Origin: an uncultured Flavobacteriaceae bacterium
Lineage (GTDB): Bacteria > Bacteroidota > Bacteroidia > Flavobacteriales > Flavobacteriaceae
Direction: 5' to 3'
DNA: 64,000 bases
NCBI GenBank assembly: GCA_949372605.1
Contig: CASIAE010000008.1
Coordinates: forward strand, 1 to 64,000
The notes beneath the pieces are model-generated. The model did no database searches, had not been told where the DNA came from, and worked only from the letters and a program-made list of their open reading frames with translations. Positions 10,821 through 20,485 of the stretch are shown in pieces; position 1 is the stretch's first letter, and each line of letters begins with the position of its first letter. A program made the position numbers and the translations under genes.

Positions 10821-11342
10821 ATGCGTCAACTTAAAAAAATATTTTTTCCACTTTTTATTGTTACTTTAATTTTTGCTTGTCAAGAAGAAAAAAAAACATT
10901 AGAAATCAGTATTAATGCAAAAAGCGGCAGCAGCACTTCAGGTAAAATTACTTTCACTGAAAAGGGAGGTCAAGTAACTTTGGAAGCCCACATCAACGGA
11001 TTGACATTAGGAAATCATGCAATACACATTCACGAAACTGCAGATTGCTCTTCGGATGACGGAAAGTCAGCAGGAGGTCATTGGAATCCAACTTTTGAAA
11101 ATCATGGTGCCTGGGGAAATGAGAAAGGATTTCACAGAGGAGATATTGGTAATTTTAATACTAATGAAAACGGTCATGGCATGATCACATTCTCAACGGA
11201 CTTGTGGTGTTTGGGTTGTGATGATGCAAACAAAAATATCATTGGAAAAGCCATCATTGTTCACCAAGGTACAGATGATTTAATTTCTCAACCTTCTGGA
11301 GCTGCTGGAGCTAGAGTTAGCTGTGCGGGGATCATTAAATAA
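10821..11342 (+). CDS. Cu/Zn superoxide dismutase family lipoprotein
   Basis: LIFACQ lipobox; GNHAIHIHETADCSSDDGKSAGGHWNPTFENHGAW; AAGARVSCAGII. Confidence 0.93.
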   Translation: MRQLKKIFFPLFIVTLIFACQEEKKTLEISINAKSGSSTSGKITFTEKGGQVTLEAHINGLTLGNHAIHIHETADCSSDDGKSAGGHWNPTFENHGAWGNEKGFHRGDIGNFNTNENGHGMITFSTDLWCLGCDDANKNIIGKAIIVHQGTDDLISQPSGAAGARVSCAGIIK

Positions 11343-11372
11343 AAATTCTGATGAAAAGTTAGTTTTAAATAA

Positions 11373-12164
11373 CTACCATTCACGACTAGCATTCAATTTT
11401 TCTTGCTCTTCAACCTTTTCTTTTGATAGTACTTTTAAAAAAGAAGGATGCTGTTCGATGGCATATTCTATTTTTTCGATAATTGATTCTGATGATTCGT
11501 TTTCATAATCAATCTCTAATGGAGCTTTAATCTCCATAGATTGTAGAATCCCCTTCTTCTTTAATCTGATTCCTTTTTTATCAAAAGACCTTCTAAATCC
11601 GTCAATCACAATAGGCACTACAATAGGCTTGTACTTTCTAATGATATGCACTGTTCCTTTTCTGATCGGCCGGAAAGGTTTGGTGGTCCCTTGTGGAAAA
11701 GTAATCACCCAACCATCATTTAATGCAATACCAATATTGGAAATATCACTCATTTTAACTTTTCGATTAATTTCCTGACCTTTTTCCCTCCACGTTCTTT
11801 CTATGGACACAGAACCTGCATAAGCTAAAACCCTAGGCAACAAACCTGCCTTCATTGTTTCTTTTGCCGCTACAAAATAAATGTTCAATTTAGGATCCCA
11901 CAAATAACCAACATTCTTTATAGAATCGGTTCGACCACTGAGACTAGCATTAAAAACATGAAACATAGCAACAACGTCGGCAAAATAGGTCTGATGGTTT
12001 GAAACAAATAAAACATTCGAATCGGGGAGATCCTTAATAAAAGAAGATCCTTCTATTTGAAGTTCGTTAAAACCTCTATAGCGCCTGTGGGAGATAAAAC
12101 CCATATAACGTATGAGCAACTTTTTAATAATTAGAACTTGACCAAAAGGGTTTCTTTTAAACAT
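11373..12164 (-). CDS. 1-acyl-sn-glycerol-3-phosphate acyltransferase family protein
   Basis: PlsC-like VSNHQTYFADVVAMF (NHxxxxD) and TFPQGTTKPFRPIRKGTV. Confidence 0.88.
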   Translation of the reverse strand: MFKRNPFGQVLIIKKLLIRYMGFISHRRYRGFNELQIEGSSFIKDLPDSNVLFVSNHQTYFADVVAMFHVFNASLSGRTDSIKNVGYLWDPKLNIYFVAAKETMKAGLLPRVLAYAGSVSIERTWREKGQEINRKVKMSDISNIGIALNDGWVITFPQGTTKPFRPIRKGTVHIIRKYKPIVVPIVIDGFRRSFDKKGIRLKKKGILQSMEIKAPLEIDYENESSESIIEKIEYAIEQHPSFLKVLSKEKVEEQEKLNASREW

Positions 12165-12206
12165 GTTAGATTTTAATAACCAAACAAATATAAAAACAAT
12201 TTTAAG

Positions 12207-12842
12207 CTAGCTGAGAAATAAAATGCGTAATTCTGACAAAATCATCGCTGTTGCCCCCCACACAACTTTTTCATCAAAAATATAGCAGGGAACCTCAAAT
12301 TCACCAATATAATTAGTAGTCAATTTCTTATACAATACCTGCTGGTGGTCAAGTAAGTTTGCAAGTGGAATTTCTAAAATCAGATCAACTTCTTTTTTTT
12401 CGGGAATAAACTCAGGTTTTTCATAACTATAACTAACAAAAGGGGAAACCAAAAAATTACTAGGAGGAATAAAGACATCCGTTAACGACCTAAGTTTATG
12501 AATGTCTATTCCATTCAGGCCCACTTCTTCTGAGGATTCTCTGAGAGCGGTACCCCACAAGTTAGCATCTAGGGCTTCAGGCTTTCCCCCAGGAAAACTA
12601 ATTTGTCCCGAATGAACACCAACATAACTGTTGCGTTGAATTAAAATAAAGTGGAGAAAATCGTTTTCACCAGGGTAAAGGTGAATTAAAACTGCAGCTT
12701 TTTTTGGCGTGGTTTTGTTTTTAAAAGACGATTCGAGTTGTTTCATTCTTTGAGGTGGTGCCAAAAGCGAATGCGCTTCATACCCAGAAAGCGTAATTTG
12801 TTTTAACTTTGACTTTTGATTCAAAAACGTTTTCAAATTCAT
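12207..12842 (-). CDS. NUDIX hydrolase, CoA pyrophosphatase-like
   Basis: SFPGGKPEALDANLWGTALRESSEEVGL Nudix box. Confidence 0.9.
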   Translation of the reverse strand: MNLKTFLNQKSKLKQITLSGYEAHSLLAPPQRMKQLESSFKNKTTPKKAAVLIHLYPGENDFLHFILIQRNSYVGVHSGQISFPGGKPEALDANLWGTALRESSEEVGLNGIDIHKLRSLTDVFIPPSNFLVSPFVSYSYEKPEFIPEKKEVDLILEIPLANLLDHQQVLYKKLTTNYIGEFEVPCYIFDEKVVWGATAMILSELRILFLS

Positions 12843-13527
12843 GAAAAATTTTAAAGTCCTTTTATTAATATCATTAATTTCTATTCAATATTCTTGTCAA
12901 ACTAAAGAAAAAAACAAACAAAGCAAACTCTATTTGAAGAAAAAAACAGAAATCAAAACTGAAACCAAAAGTAAAACTGTTTATCTAAATGATTACAATG
13001 CCATTCCTTTCTTCTACGAATACGAGAAATACAATAAAGAAAACAAGGTCAGGATTATCACACGTTATGGAAATATTGATATTCTACTGTATGAAAATAC
13101 CCCTTACCACAGAGCAAATTTCATTTATTTAACGAAAATGAATTATTTTGAAAGTAGTATCTTCCATAGGGTTGTCAAGGGGTTCATAATACAAGGTGGG
13201 AATTCCGACAGTCGAAAAAGTGCTTTAAAAAGAACTAAAATCGGACGCTACCTTCTGCCGCCAGATACTAAAAAAGGACACCCACACCACCGCGGCGTGA
13301 TTTCTATGCCCAGTAGTGAAATTGACAATCCACACAAAATGGCCTCTCCCTATGAGTTTTTCATAGTTAATCAGTCTCCCGGAGCTTATCATCTTGATGG
13401 AAATTACACTGCATTTGGTGAAGTAATTAGTGGAATGGACGTCGTTGACAAGATCAACAAAGAGCCAGTTGACAGTAGGGAAATGCCTCATGATAATGTT
13501 TACTTAAAAACTATAATTATTGAATAA
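12841..13527 (+). CDS. Cyclophilin-type peptidylprolyl isomerase lipoprotein
   Basis: YSCQ lipobox; YGNIDILLYENTPYHRANFIYLTKMNYFESSIFHRVVKGFIIQGGNS. Confidence 0.9.
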   Translation: MKNFKVLLLISLISIQYSCQTKEKNKQSKLYLKKKTEIKTETKSKTVYLNDYNAIPFFYEYEKYNKENKVRIITRYGNIDILLYENTPYHRANFIYLTKMNYFESSIFHRVVKGFIIQGGNSDSRKSALKRTKIGRYLLPPDTKKGHPHHRGVISMPSSEIDNPHKMASPYEFFIVNQSPGAYHLDGNYTAFGEVISGMDVVDKINKEPVDSREMPHDNVYLKTIIIE

Positions 13528-13640
13528 TATTTGCTTATAATTGATTTTAATTTAAATGATTTTCTTTTAAAGTTTAATTCAAAATAAATTATTATTAGAA
13601 AATATTATTACATTTATAATAATAATAAGTTATATCAATA

Positions 13641-14578
13641 ATGACACTCACCCAACTCAATTACATGCTTGCAGTGGCAAAGTATGGAAACTTTACGACT
13701 GCAGCTGAAAAATCATTTGTTACGCAACCCACCTTGAGCATGCAAGTTCAAAAAATCGAAGAAGAACTGGGCGTTAAAATATTTAATCGGGGGACAAAAC
13801 CGATCATACTTACGGATGTAGGCGAAAAAGTAGTCTTACAAGCGAAGAAGATAGTTGAAGAAGCGAACCGGATGGGTGACATTGTTTCGACGGAAAAAGG
13901 TTTTGTAGGAGGAGTGTATTCAGGCTGGGAATCATCCCTACAATCATGCCTACTCTACTCCCAATGTTTTTAAACAGTTTTATTAAAAAGTTTCCCAAAG
14001 TTGACTTGAAAATCGAAGAGTTAACCACTGAAAATATTTCTGAGCTTCTAAATCAAGGACAAATAGATGCAGGAATCGCAGCAACCCCGCTGGGCGAAGA
14101 CAGCATTATCGAAATACCCCTATATCATGAGCCTTTTGTCGGTTATATTCCAGAATCAAATTCACTTTATGGTCATGAGCAGATTGAAGTTGATGATTTA
14201 GATGTTTCAGAAATTTTAGTCCTTGAGGATGGGCACTGTTTTAGGAATCATGTTTTAAACCTCTGTCAGGTTAAACAAAAAAACAACAACAGGTTTGAAA
14301 TTAAAAGCGGAAGCTTTGAAACCTTAATCAAATTGTCAGACGAGGGTTTGGGAATGACACTACTCCCCTATCTGCACGGAATCGAATTATCTAAAGAAAA
14401 GCAAAAAAACATAAGGCTATTCCCAGATCCTGCCCCAGCAAGAGAGGTCAGTTTAATCCATTCAAAAAGTCAATTAAAAATGCCTATTATCTCTGCGTTA
14501 AGATCAACTATAAGCAACGTAATAAGAGGAGCCATAAAGTTTGATAACATTAAAGTGATCCCACCAAAAAAAAATTAA
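13641..14578 (+). pseudogene. LysR-family regulator (OxyR-like), frameshifted near 13905-13930
   Basis: ORF1 MTLTQLNYMLAVAKYGNFTTAAEKSFVTQPTLSMQVQKIEEELGVKIFNR and ORF2 MPTLLPMFLNSFIKKFPKVDLKIEELTTENISELL; out-of-frame bridge FRLGIIPTI joins them. Confidence 0.85.
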
Positions 14579-14784
14579 TTGCTGAAAGATAAACTATGAA
14601 AAGTTTCTGGATATGTTTTAGCATAGCTAACTGACCATCTGTAGAGTCTCAATCCTTCCTCTAAAGGAAGGGAAGAAATCGCTTTATTCAGTTCTTTCTT
14701 AAAAAGATCTGGATGAAAACTTACTTTTCTTAGAACACTTTTATAGAAAAAAAAAGCCGTTGATGTTTTTGTAATATTTAACAT
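14575..14784 (-). CDS. Small conserved-looking hypothetical protein (69 aa)
   Basis: Complete ORF with ATG, plausible composition, convergent with the oxyR-like gene; resembles small Flavobacteriia ORFs starting MxNxTKxSTAFFFYK (from memory). Confidence 0.55.
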   Translation of the reverse strand: MLNITKTSTAFFFYKSVLRKVSFHPDLFKKELNKAISSLPLEEGLRLYRWSVSYAKTYPETFHSLSFSN

Positions 14785-14902
14785 TTATTAAATATATTTT
14801 ATTTTTAATTCAAGTAGTGTTGTCAAAATGTTAAAGTTTAAACAAAAACTACTATGTATTACAAATTACCATTTTTACATACATTTATGAAAATAAATTA
14901 AA

Positions 14903-15241
14903 ATGAACATCGATAACACAAAAGCTCAAATGCGAAAGTGCCTACTTTGAATTTTGTATTTTAACAATACTCGCCTACAATGACAAGTATACTTCCGAAA
15001 TTCTAAGCACCCTTAGGTCTTCTAAAATGTTAGTAGTTGAAGGAGCCATCTACCCCCTTCTTAATCGATTAAAAGATAGTGGTCTTTTAGATTATCGCTG
15101 GGAAGAATCTAACTCTGGACCCCCAAGGAAATATTACAAAATAACAAAGTAAGGCAAGCTTTTTTAATCAGAACTTACTGTTACTTGGGAAGAACTTTTT
15201 TTAAAGCTGTGTTCACTATTTCTAAATCTAAGCACAAATAA
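14903..15241 (+). pseudogene. Decayed PadR-family transcriptional regulator
   Basis: MNIDNTKAQMRK / frameshift / EFCILTILAYNDKYTSEILSTLRSSKMLVVEGAIYPLLNRLKDSGLLDYRWEESNSGPPRKYYKITK; further frameshifts to TVTWEELFKAV. Confidence 0.85.
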
Positions 15242-15242
15242 A

Positions 15243-16278
15243 ATGAACAAGACCATAAGCATTAACCTCGGTCGAACTTTCTTTCATATTGATGAATCTG
15301 CCTATAATCTATTGCAACAATATCTCGAAAAACTTAAAATCACCTTTTCTAACACTCAAGGGAAAGAGGAAATCATAGAAGATATAGAAAGTAGAATCGC
15401 TGAGTTGTTGCGAGAAATAAAAAAACATACTGATCAGGTGATTTTACTCTCAAATATAAATTCTATAATTGACACCTTGGGTCAACCTTAAGACTTTATC
15501 AGTGAAGATTATGAGGAAAAATTCATTCGCTCTAAAAAAAGTTATTTCGAAGCTTAGATAACCGCTATATTAATTGTGTTATTTTCAGGACTTGGAAGCT
15601 ATTCTGGGATTGAAACTGTTTGGATGAGGATTATCTGGTTAATCCTAGCTATTTTCTTTAGGGGCCCCTATAATAGTGTATATCATCGTGTGGGATTTAA
15701 TACCTGAGGCGAAAACTACTACCGAAAAACTCCAAATGAAAGGGGAACCCCTAAACATCTCTACCCTCGAAAAAAAATAAAAGTAGAGTTTGATGGGGTT
15801 TCAGCAAAAATAAAAAGTGCTGATTAGAGGAGCATAACTTCTACCTTAAAAAAAATCCAAAAATTTTTTCTTCTTATTTATAAATCTTTTGGGTAAAGTC
15901 ATTAAACTCGTTGGAATTCTGATTGGTATATTATTTTTAATCATCACTTCTGTAATATTTACGGTATTGATTATTTCAATTTTCTAAATTGGATTAATGG
16001 TTTTTTATAAATATCCAAAATTTTTTACAAATTTTAGTAATGAACCTGACACTCCTTTACTTTAATTAGCTTATTAGTGTTCGTTTCCTTATTAATCCCC
16101 GTGGTATTTTTGTTCCTTTTAAGTATGAAATTGTTAAACCCTAAATCAAAATGAATTAGTCTGCTGAAAAAATTAATTTTATTAGGCATCTGGATGTTTA
16201 GTATCTTTTCGTTTTTATTTTTAGCTTTCGTTGAAGCTAAGTCTCAGTTTTTTACATCAAAAATAAATCAAAGTTGAT
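15243..16278 (+). pseudogene. Decayed PspC-domain membrane protein (padR-linked)
   Basis: MNKTISINLGRTFFHIDESAYNLLQQYLEKLKITFSNTQGKEEIIEDIESRIAELL..., stops, then GLGSYSGIETVWMRIIWLILAIFF, then frameshifted PIIVYIIVWDLIPEAKTTTEKLQMKGEPLNISTLEKK. Confidence 0.85.
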
Positions 16279-16426
16279 GATTAAGGAATATTCACCAAAC
16301 ACATTTAACTTAAAAAAAGAAACTTATTAATCGCTGTTTTGACGAATTTGAATACTAAATAAAAGCTATTCGAAATAAAGGATTAATTAATTTTGAAAAA
16401 CCATTAAATTTATATATTAAAAATAT

Positions 16427-16434
16427 TATATTTG
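16427..16434 (+). promoter_or_regulatory. -7 box TATATTTG upstream of the tRNA-Pro genes
   Basis: Exact TAnnTTTG match in AT-rich sequence; no well-spaced -33 TTG seen. Confidence 0.35.
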
Positions 16435-16585
16435 CGCCCTAAAAAGGACATAGCGTAGTTCAGTGCTTAAATAAAAACATTCAATACGCGATTAGAAAAT
16501 GTAATTTTTTTATACATAACCGGAGTTTTAGGAAAAACCTAAAACTGAAGATATTACAAAGAAAAATATGTGTTTTTCTTTTCTT

Positions 16586-16660
16586 CGGGGTGTAGCGTAG
16601 CCCGGTTATCGCGCCGCGTTTGGGACGCGGAGGTCGCAGGTTCGAATCCTGCCACCCCGA
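16586..16660 (+). tRNA. tRNA-Pro (anticodon TGG)
   Basis: Acceptor CGGGGTG/CACCCCG, anticodon arm CCGCG-TTTGGGA-CGCGG, T arm GCAGGTTCGAATCCTGC. Confidence 0.93.
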
Positions 16661-16663
16661 CTA

Positions 16664-16688
16664 AAGCCCATTAATTTGGGTTTTTTTT
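16664..16688 (+). terminator. Possible short intrinsic terminator between the two tRNA genes
   Basis: aagcccattaatttgggtttttttt: CCCA/TGGG stem with T tract. Confidence 0.45.
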
Positions 16689-16699
16689 ATATATATTTT

Positions 16700-16776
<77 letters not shown>

Positions 16777-16786
16777 AAACACTCTT

Positions 16787-16816
16787 AAAACCCTTGTTTT
16801 ACAAGGGTTTTTTTTT
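16787..16816 (+). terminator. Intrinsic terminator after the tRNA-Pro pair
   Basis: aaacccttgttttacaagggttttttttt hairpin plus T tract. Confidence 0.8.
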
Positions 16817-16895
16817 GTTATCATATTATTACATAACCATATTAATGAATTAATGATATAATTTATTTCAAAAGACCGCTTTTTAAATAGACTTT

Positions 16896-17741
16896 TCATA
16901 AATCCATTATGTATTTATATAAACGATCTTCTGGTTTCCATCCTAGCTTTTGAATAGCATCACTATGTTCTCTTAATGTTTCTCTATAATTTCCATTTTG
17001 ATCAGGGATGTATTCAACTTTGCAGTTGAATTTTTTGACAAACATTTTAGTAACCTCATTAATTGAGTAATTTTTCCCAGATCCTAATTCCCAAGCGTCT
17101 TGATGTGATTTATTAGATTCAGATATTTTTATCAATCCATCTACAATATCATTTACATGAGTGAAATCTCTCCGTTGTTCTCCATCACCAACAATAGTAA
17201 GTGGTTCACCATTCTTAATTTGACGCCTCCATATACCAATAACTGCTGCCCAGTTTCCGTCAATAATTTCTTTAGGCCCATAAACATTATAAAAACGAGC
17301 AATTTCGATTTTCATATTATAAACCTCTTTATACATTTTACAAAGTTCTTCACCCAAATACTTGTATAATGCATATGGTGATTGGTATGGGTTATGGTGT
17401 TTTGAAGAAGAACCCGAATAAATAAGTCTTGAATTATTGATTTTACACCAATCTAAAACTTTCTGAGTACCTAATGTATTTGAATGGAATGTATCAAATG
17501 GTTTATTAAAAGAAGGTTGTATTCTTGATAATCCTGCTAGATGATAACATAAATCAAAATCATTTTTAACTATGTTTGATATATCAACTACATCACTGTT
17601 TAAATATACTACTCCTTCAATATGGTTTTCTGTTGTTCCAATAGAATAATTGTCTATTGAATGTACCTCGTGATTTTTAACTAGTTTCTCACAAAGATTT
17701 GTCCCAACAAATCCACATCCTCCGGTAACTAATATTTTCAT
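16896..17741 (-). CDS. NAD-dependent epimerase/dehydratase (sugar-nucleotide)
   Basis: MKILVTGGCGFVGTNLCEKL, YQSPYALYKYLGEE (YxxxK), RRDFTHVNDIVDGLI. Confidence 0.9.
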   Translation of the reverse strand: MKILVTGGCGFVGTNLCEKLVKNHEVHSIDNYSIGTTENHIEGVVYLNSDVVDISNIVKNDFDLCYHLAGLSRIQPSFNKPFDTFHSNTLGTQKVLDWCKINNSRLIYSGSSSKHHNPYQSPYALYKYLGEELCKMYKEVYNMKIEIARFYNVYGPKEIIDGNWAAVIGIWRRQIKNGEPLTIVGDGEQRRDFTHVNDIVDGLIKISESNKSHQDAWELGSGKNYSINEVTKMFVKKFNCKVEYIPDQNGNYRETLREHSDAIQKLGWKPEDRLYKYIMDL

Positions 17742-17921
17742 TTTTTTAAATCAAATTCAAATATCGACTTTTTGAGTTTAGAATAAAACTACCCCCCGCA
17801 AAAAAAATATTAATAATTGACATTAAATAACTCATCACTTAAATTAAAACACCCAGAAACACTTTATTCATTGAGTTTATTAGTAATTTGTTATATATTA
17901 AGGTTAATATAAAAATCAACA

Positions 17922-18227
17922 CATATAAAATTTAGATACAACAGAACATCTTCACTAAAACAAGATGGAGAACGATTCAAATTAGAGAAATCTCTCAATA
18001 ATTTAACTATCTTTAATCAAGAAGTGAGTCTTAAGGTTCCATTTTCTGACAGAGAAAAAGAAAATCAACTAATATCTCTATTCAGTCAAGGAAAAGTATC
18101 TAAAGTGATTGTAGAAAATTTAAGTTGGCTAAGAATAAACACTATTGATACTTTATTCACTTTAAAATTCTTAGATGAGAATGGGTTTAATATGGTAGTA
18201 AGAGGAGTGGGTAACGTTCAATTTGGT
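17922..18227 (+). pseudogene. Remnant of the N-terminal catalytic domain of a serine recombinase/resolvase
   Basis: In-frame reading with no ATG start: IKFRYNRTSSLKQDGERFKLEKSLNNLTIFNQEVSLKVPFSDREKENQLISLFSQGKVSKVIVENLSWLRINTIDTLFTLKFLDENGFNMVVRGVGNVQF; resolvase-like but truncated. Confidence 0.7.
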
Positions 18228-18239
18228 ATTGATAAAATA

Positions 18240-19193
18240 TTAATTTCTTTTTACAACAATATAATTCTTGTGGCCACCAATCAAACGACCACCCAAAAAC
18301 ATTTTTTCAATCCAAATTATAAATCTGTATTTTAAAAGTTCGTGTTTAGACATTGACCTTCCAATCGCTCTGGGACCAGAAAACCGCAAACTATCTTGCC
18401 AATACAATGTTTTTATTTTTGATTCCATAAGTTTTGGATGGGTTCCGTTAAATTTTTGGCACTTATCAATTCTTCCATAATCATAGCTCAATTGATATTT
18501 TTCATAATCTTTAGGCTTAGAAAAATTTTGCATGTAGACACCTTTAGAAGAAAATCTCTTTTTTTCCATTAACTCAGGTGGTCGCACCCAACCATAGTGA
18601 TAAATACTAGCGTCTAACTTAACCACACTTAGCTTAATAGATCCTTCTTCTTTATTATAGCTAATACCATCAAATTTCGGTATTCGACGAAAGGATTGTG
18701 CATCCTTATACGAGTGAATTTCAGGGTCATTACGAATAATTCTAATTTCATTTGGATACCAACAGTGATTTCTGAAATAATAATTATAGTTTCCATAAAA
18801 ATGGTAGTAATTGAATAAAAAACCTTCAATTAATTTATCATCCAAATATCTATTGCACTTGGCTCTAATTTCATCATAATCATTTTCGTGAATAAGTTCA
18901 TCTCCCTGAATATAAATCAACCAATCGCCTGAACATGCATCTTTTGCAATATCAGTTTGATGTGCATATTCAGTGGCATTTTTAAACTTATTTAAATCCC
19001 ACTCTGTGTGGATGATTTTAATTTTATCAGAGTTTAAGCGATGAATTTTTTGTTCCGTATCGTCATCCTCGTCTCCTTTCCCTAAAGCAATAATAAATTC
19101 ATCTACAATGGGTAATGCAGACTTTATGGATTCAATCACAGGATAATAAAGCTTCGAGGTATTTCGCAAAAAAGTGAATCCGCTAATTTTCAT
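18240..19193 (-). CDS. Glycosyltransferase family 2-like protein
   Basis: ISGFTFLRNTSKLYYPVIESIKSALPIVDEFIIALGKGDEDDD; DWLIYIQGDELIHENDYD. Confidence 0.8.
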   Translation of the reverse strand: MKISGFTFLRNTSKLYYPVIESIKSALPIVDEFIIALGKGDEDDDTEQKIHRLNSDKIKIIHTEWDLNKFKNATEYAHQTDIAKDACSGDWLIYIQGDELIHENDYDEIRAKCNRYLDDKLIEGFLFNYYHFYGNYNYYFRNHCWYPNEIRIIRNDPEIHSYKDAQSFRRIPKFDGISYNKEEGSIKLSVVKLDASIYHYGWVRPPELMEKKRFSSKGVYMQNFSKPKDYEKYQLSYDYGRIDKCQKFNGTHPKLMESKIKTLYWQDSLRFSGPRAIGRSMSKHELLKYRFIIWIEKMFLGGRLIGGHKNYIVVKRN

Positions 19194-19373
19194 GATTCAA
19201 AATTACTATTTTTAATTACTTTACCTAAAATGAGTAGTTTTTAGTTTATGCAAATAGGGTACAATGCAAACTAATTTATTACAACGCTAGCTGAATGTTT
19301 AATTCTGTCGAGATTTGATTCGAATTTTGGCTAAAAATTTGCCAGATAATGAGAGTTTTCATAAACAACCCAA

Positions 19374-20297
19374 TTATTTTAACTCTGACATGCTCATGGG
19401 AGAATCATCACACTCTATTGCTCCAACAACATAGTACAACCCATTCAAGAAGAAAGACAGAAGTTTGGGGTCTTCCATGCTTTGCGCGTTATGAGAAGGT
19501 GAGGAATAGAATACCCTACCCGCTCCATATTTTTTGATCCAAGAAAGATATTTAACCTTGTCTATTGGTCTTTGTCTTTTCATTTTAATTTCATCCAAAT
19601 CCATATAAAGTAATGGTCTGAAATTATAATTTAAGTAATCATTTTTGAAAAAATAAGGCTCATCATAATGAACAAAACCCGTTGGGTCAAAACTTTTCAC
19701 CAAGGGATGGTTGGGATCAACCAACTTGACATGAATGTTTTGTTGCACAGGATGAAAATCAAAACTACCACCAGCCATTTCACTAAACGCTAGCGAATTG
19801 TTTTGCATTACTATTCCGCCGTGCATAATCATTACACCATTTCCTTTCTTGATGTGATTCAATAAGTTATTTTCAAGCTTTTTCGCTTTTTTCAATCGCT
19901 GCTTTTCACTCAAATTACTGTCCGACTTAAGTGCATCCCACAAAAGGTCGCGTCGCTCTCTATCAGAACAATTATTGTTTAGGATAATTGCATCATATTT
20001 TTTAATCCTTTTCTTCTCAAAAACTGAAATATCTTTAGAAACAGTAACATTAAAATCATTTGATTTGTCAGCAATCAATTTCATCACAGCTTCCGTATGG
20101 GGAATGGTCCAGTGATTAAAACCAGTGTGTAATGAAAAAATCAAGATGTTCTTTTTGATATTTAGTCCTTTTCCTTCGGGCGCAATTTTTTCGATTTTAT
20201 TCAACCATTCCTTTGAAAGCTCAAAAGAAGAAAGACTTTGCGAAAAAACAAAAATTGGAATTAGAACTAATAAAACTGATGTAAATATCTTTTTCAT
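19374..20297 (-). CDS. ThuA domain-containing secreted protein
   Basis: Signal peptide; KNILIFSLHTGFNHWTIPHTEAVMKLI; NGVMIMHGGIV; KYGAGRVFYSSPSHN. Confidence 0.9.
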   Translation of the reverse strand: MKKIFTSVLLVLIPIFVFSQSLSSFELSKEWLNKIEKIAPEGKGLNIKKNILIFSLHTGFNHWTIPHTEAVMKLIADKSNDFNVTVSKDISVFEKKRIKKYDAIILNNNCSDRERRDLLWDALKSDSNLSEKQRLKKAKKLENNLLNHIKKGNGVMIMHGGIVMQNNSLAFSEMAGGSFDFHPVQQNIHVKLVDPNHPLVKSFDPTGFVHYDEPYFFKNDYLNYNFRPLLYMDLDEIKMKRQRPIDKVKYLSWIKKYGAGRVFYSSPSHNAQSMEDPKLLSFFLNGLYYVVGAIECDDSPMSMSELK

Positions 20298-20485
20298 GAT
20301 TTGTATTTAATACTTTATTAAAAGTAGACTTTAATTAAACTTTAACAACAATTTGATTTAACTCCTAAATTATAAATGTAAATTAGTTAATAGATTATTA
20401 AAATTAAATCAAATTTGAATTCTAAATTAAATATATTTAAACTTACTTTGTGTGCGTACACGAAAATAATCAATTTTATTAAATT

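Noticed and set aside
13225-13491. 88 aa minus-strand ORF
   Set aside because: Antisense to a well-supported cyclophilin CDS
18268-18480. 70 aa plus-strand ORF
   Set aside because: Antisense to the 3' part of the glycosyltransferase; no recognisable domain
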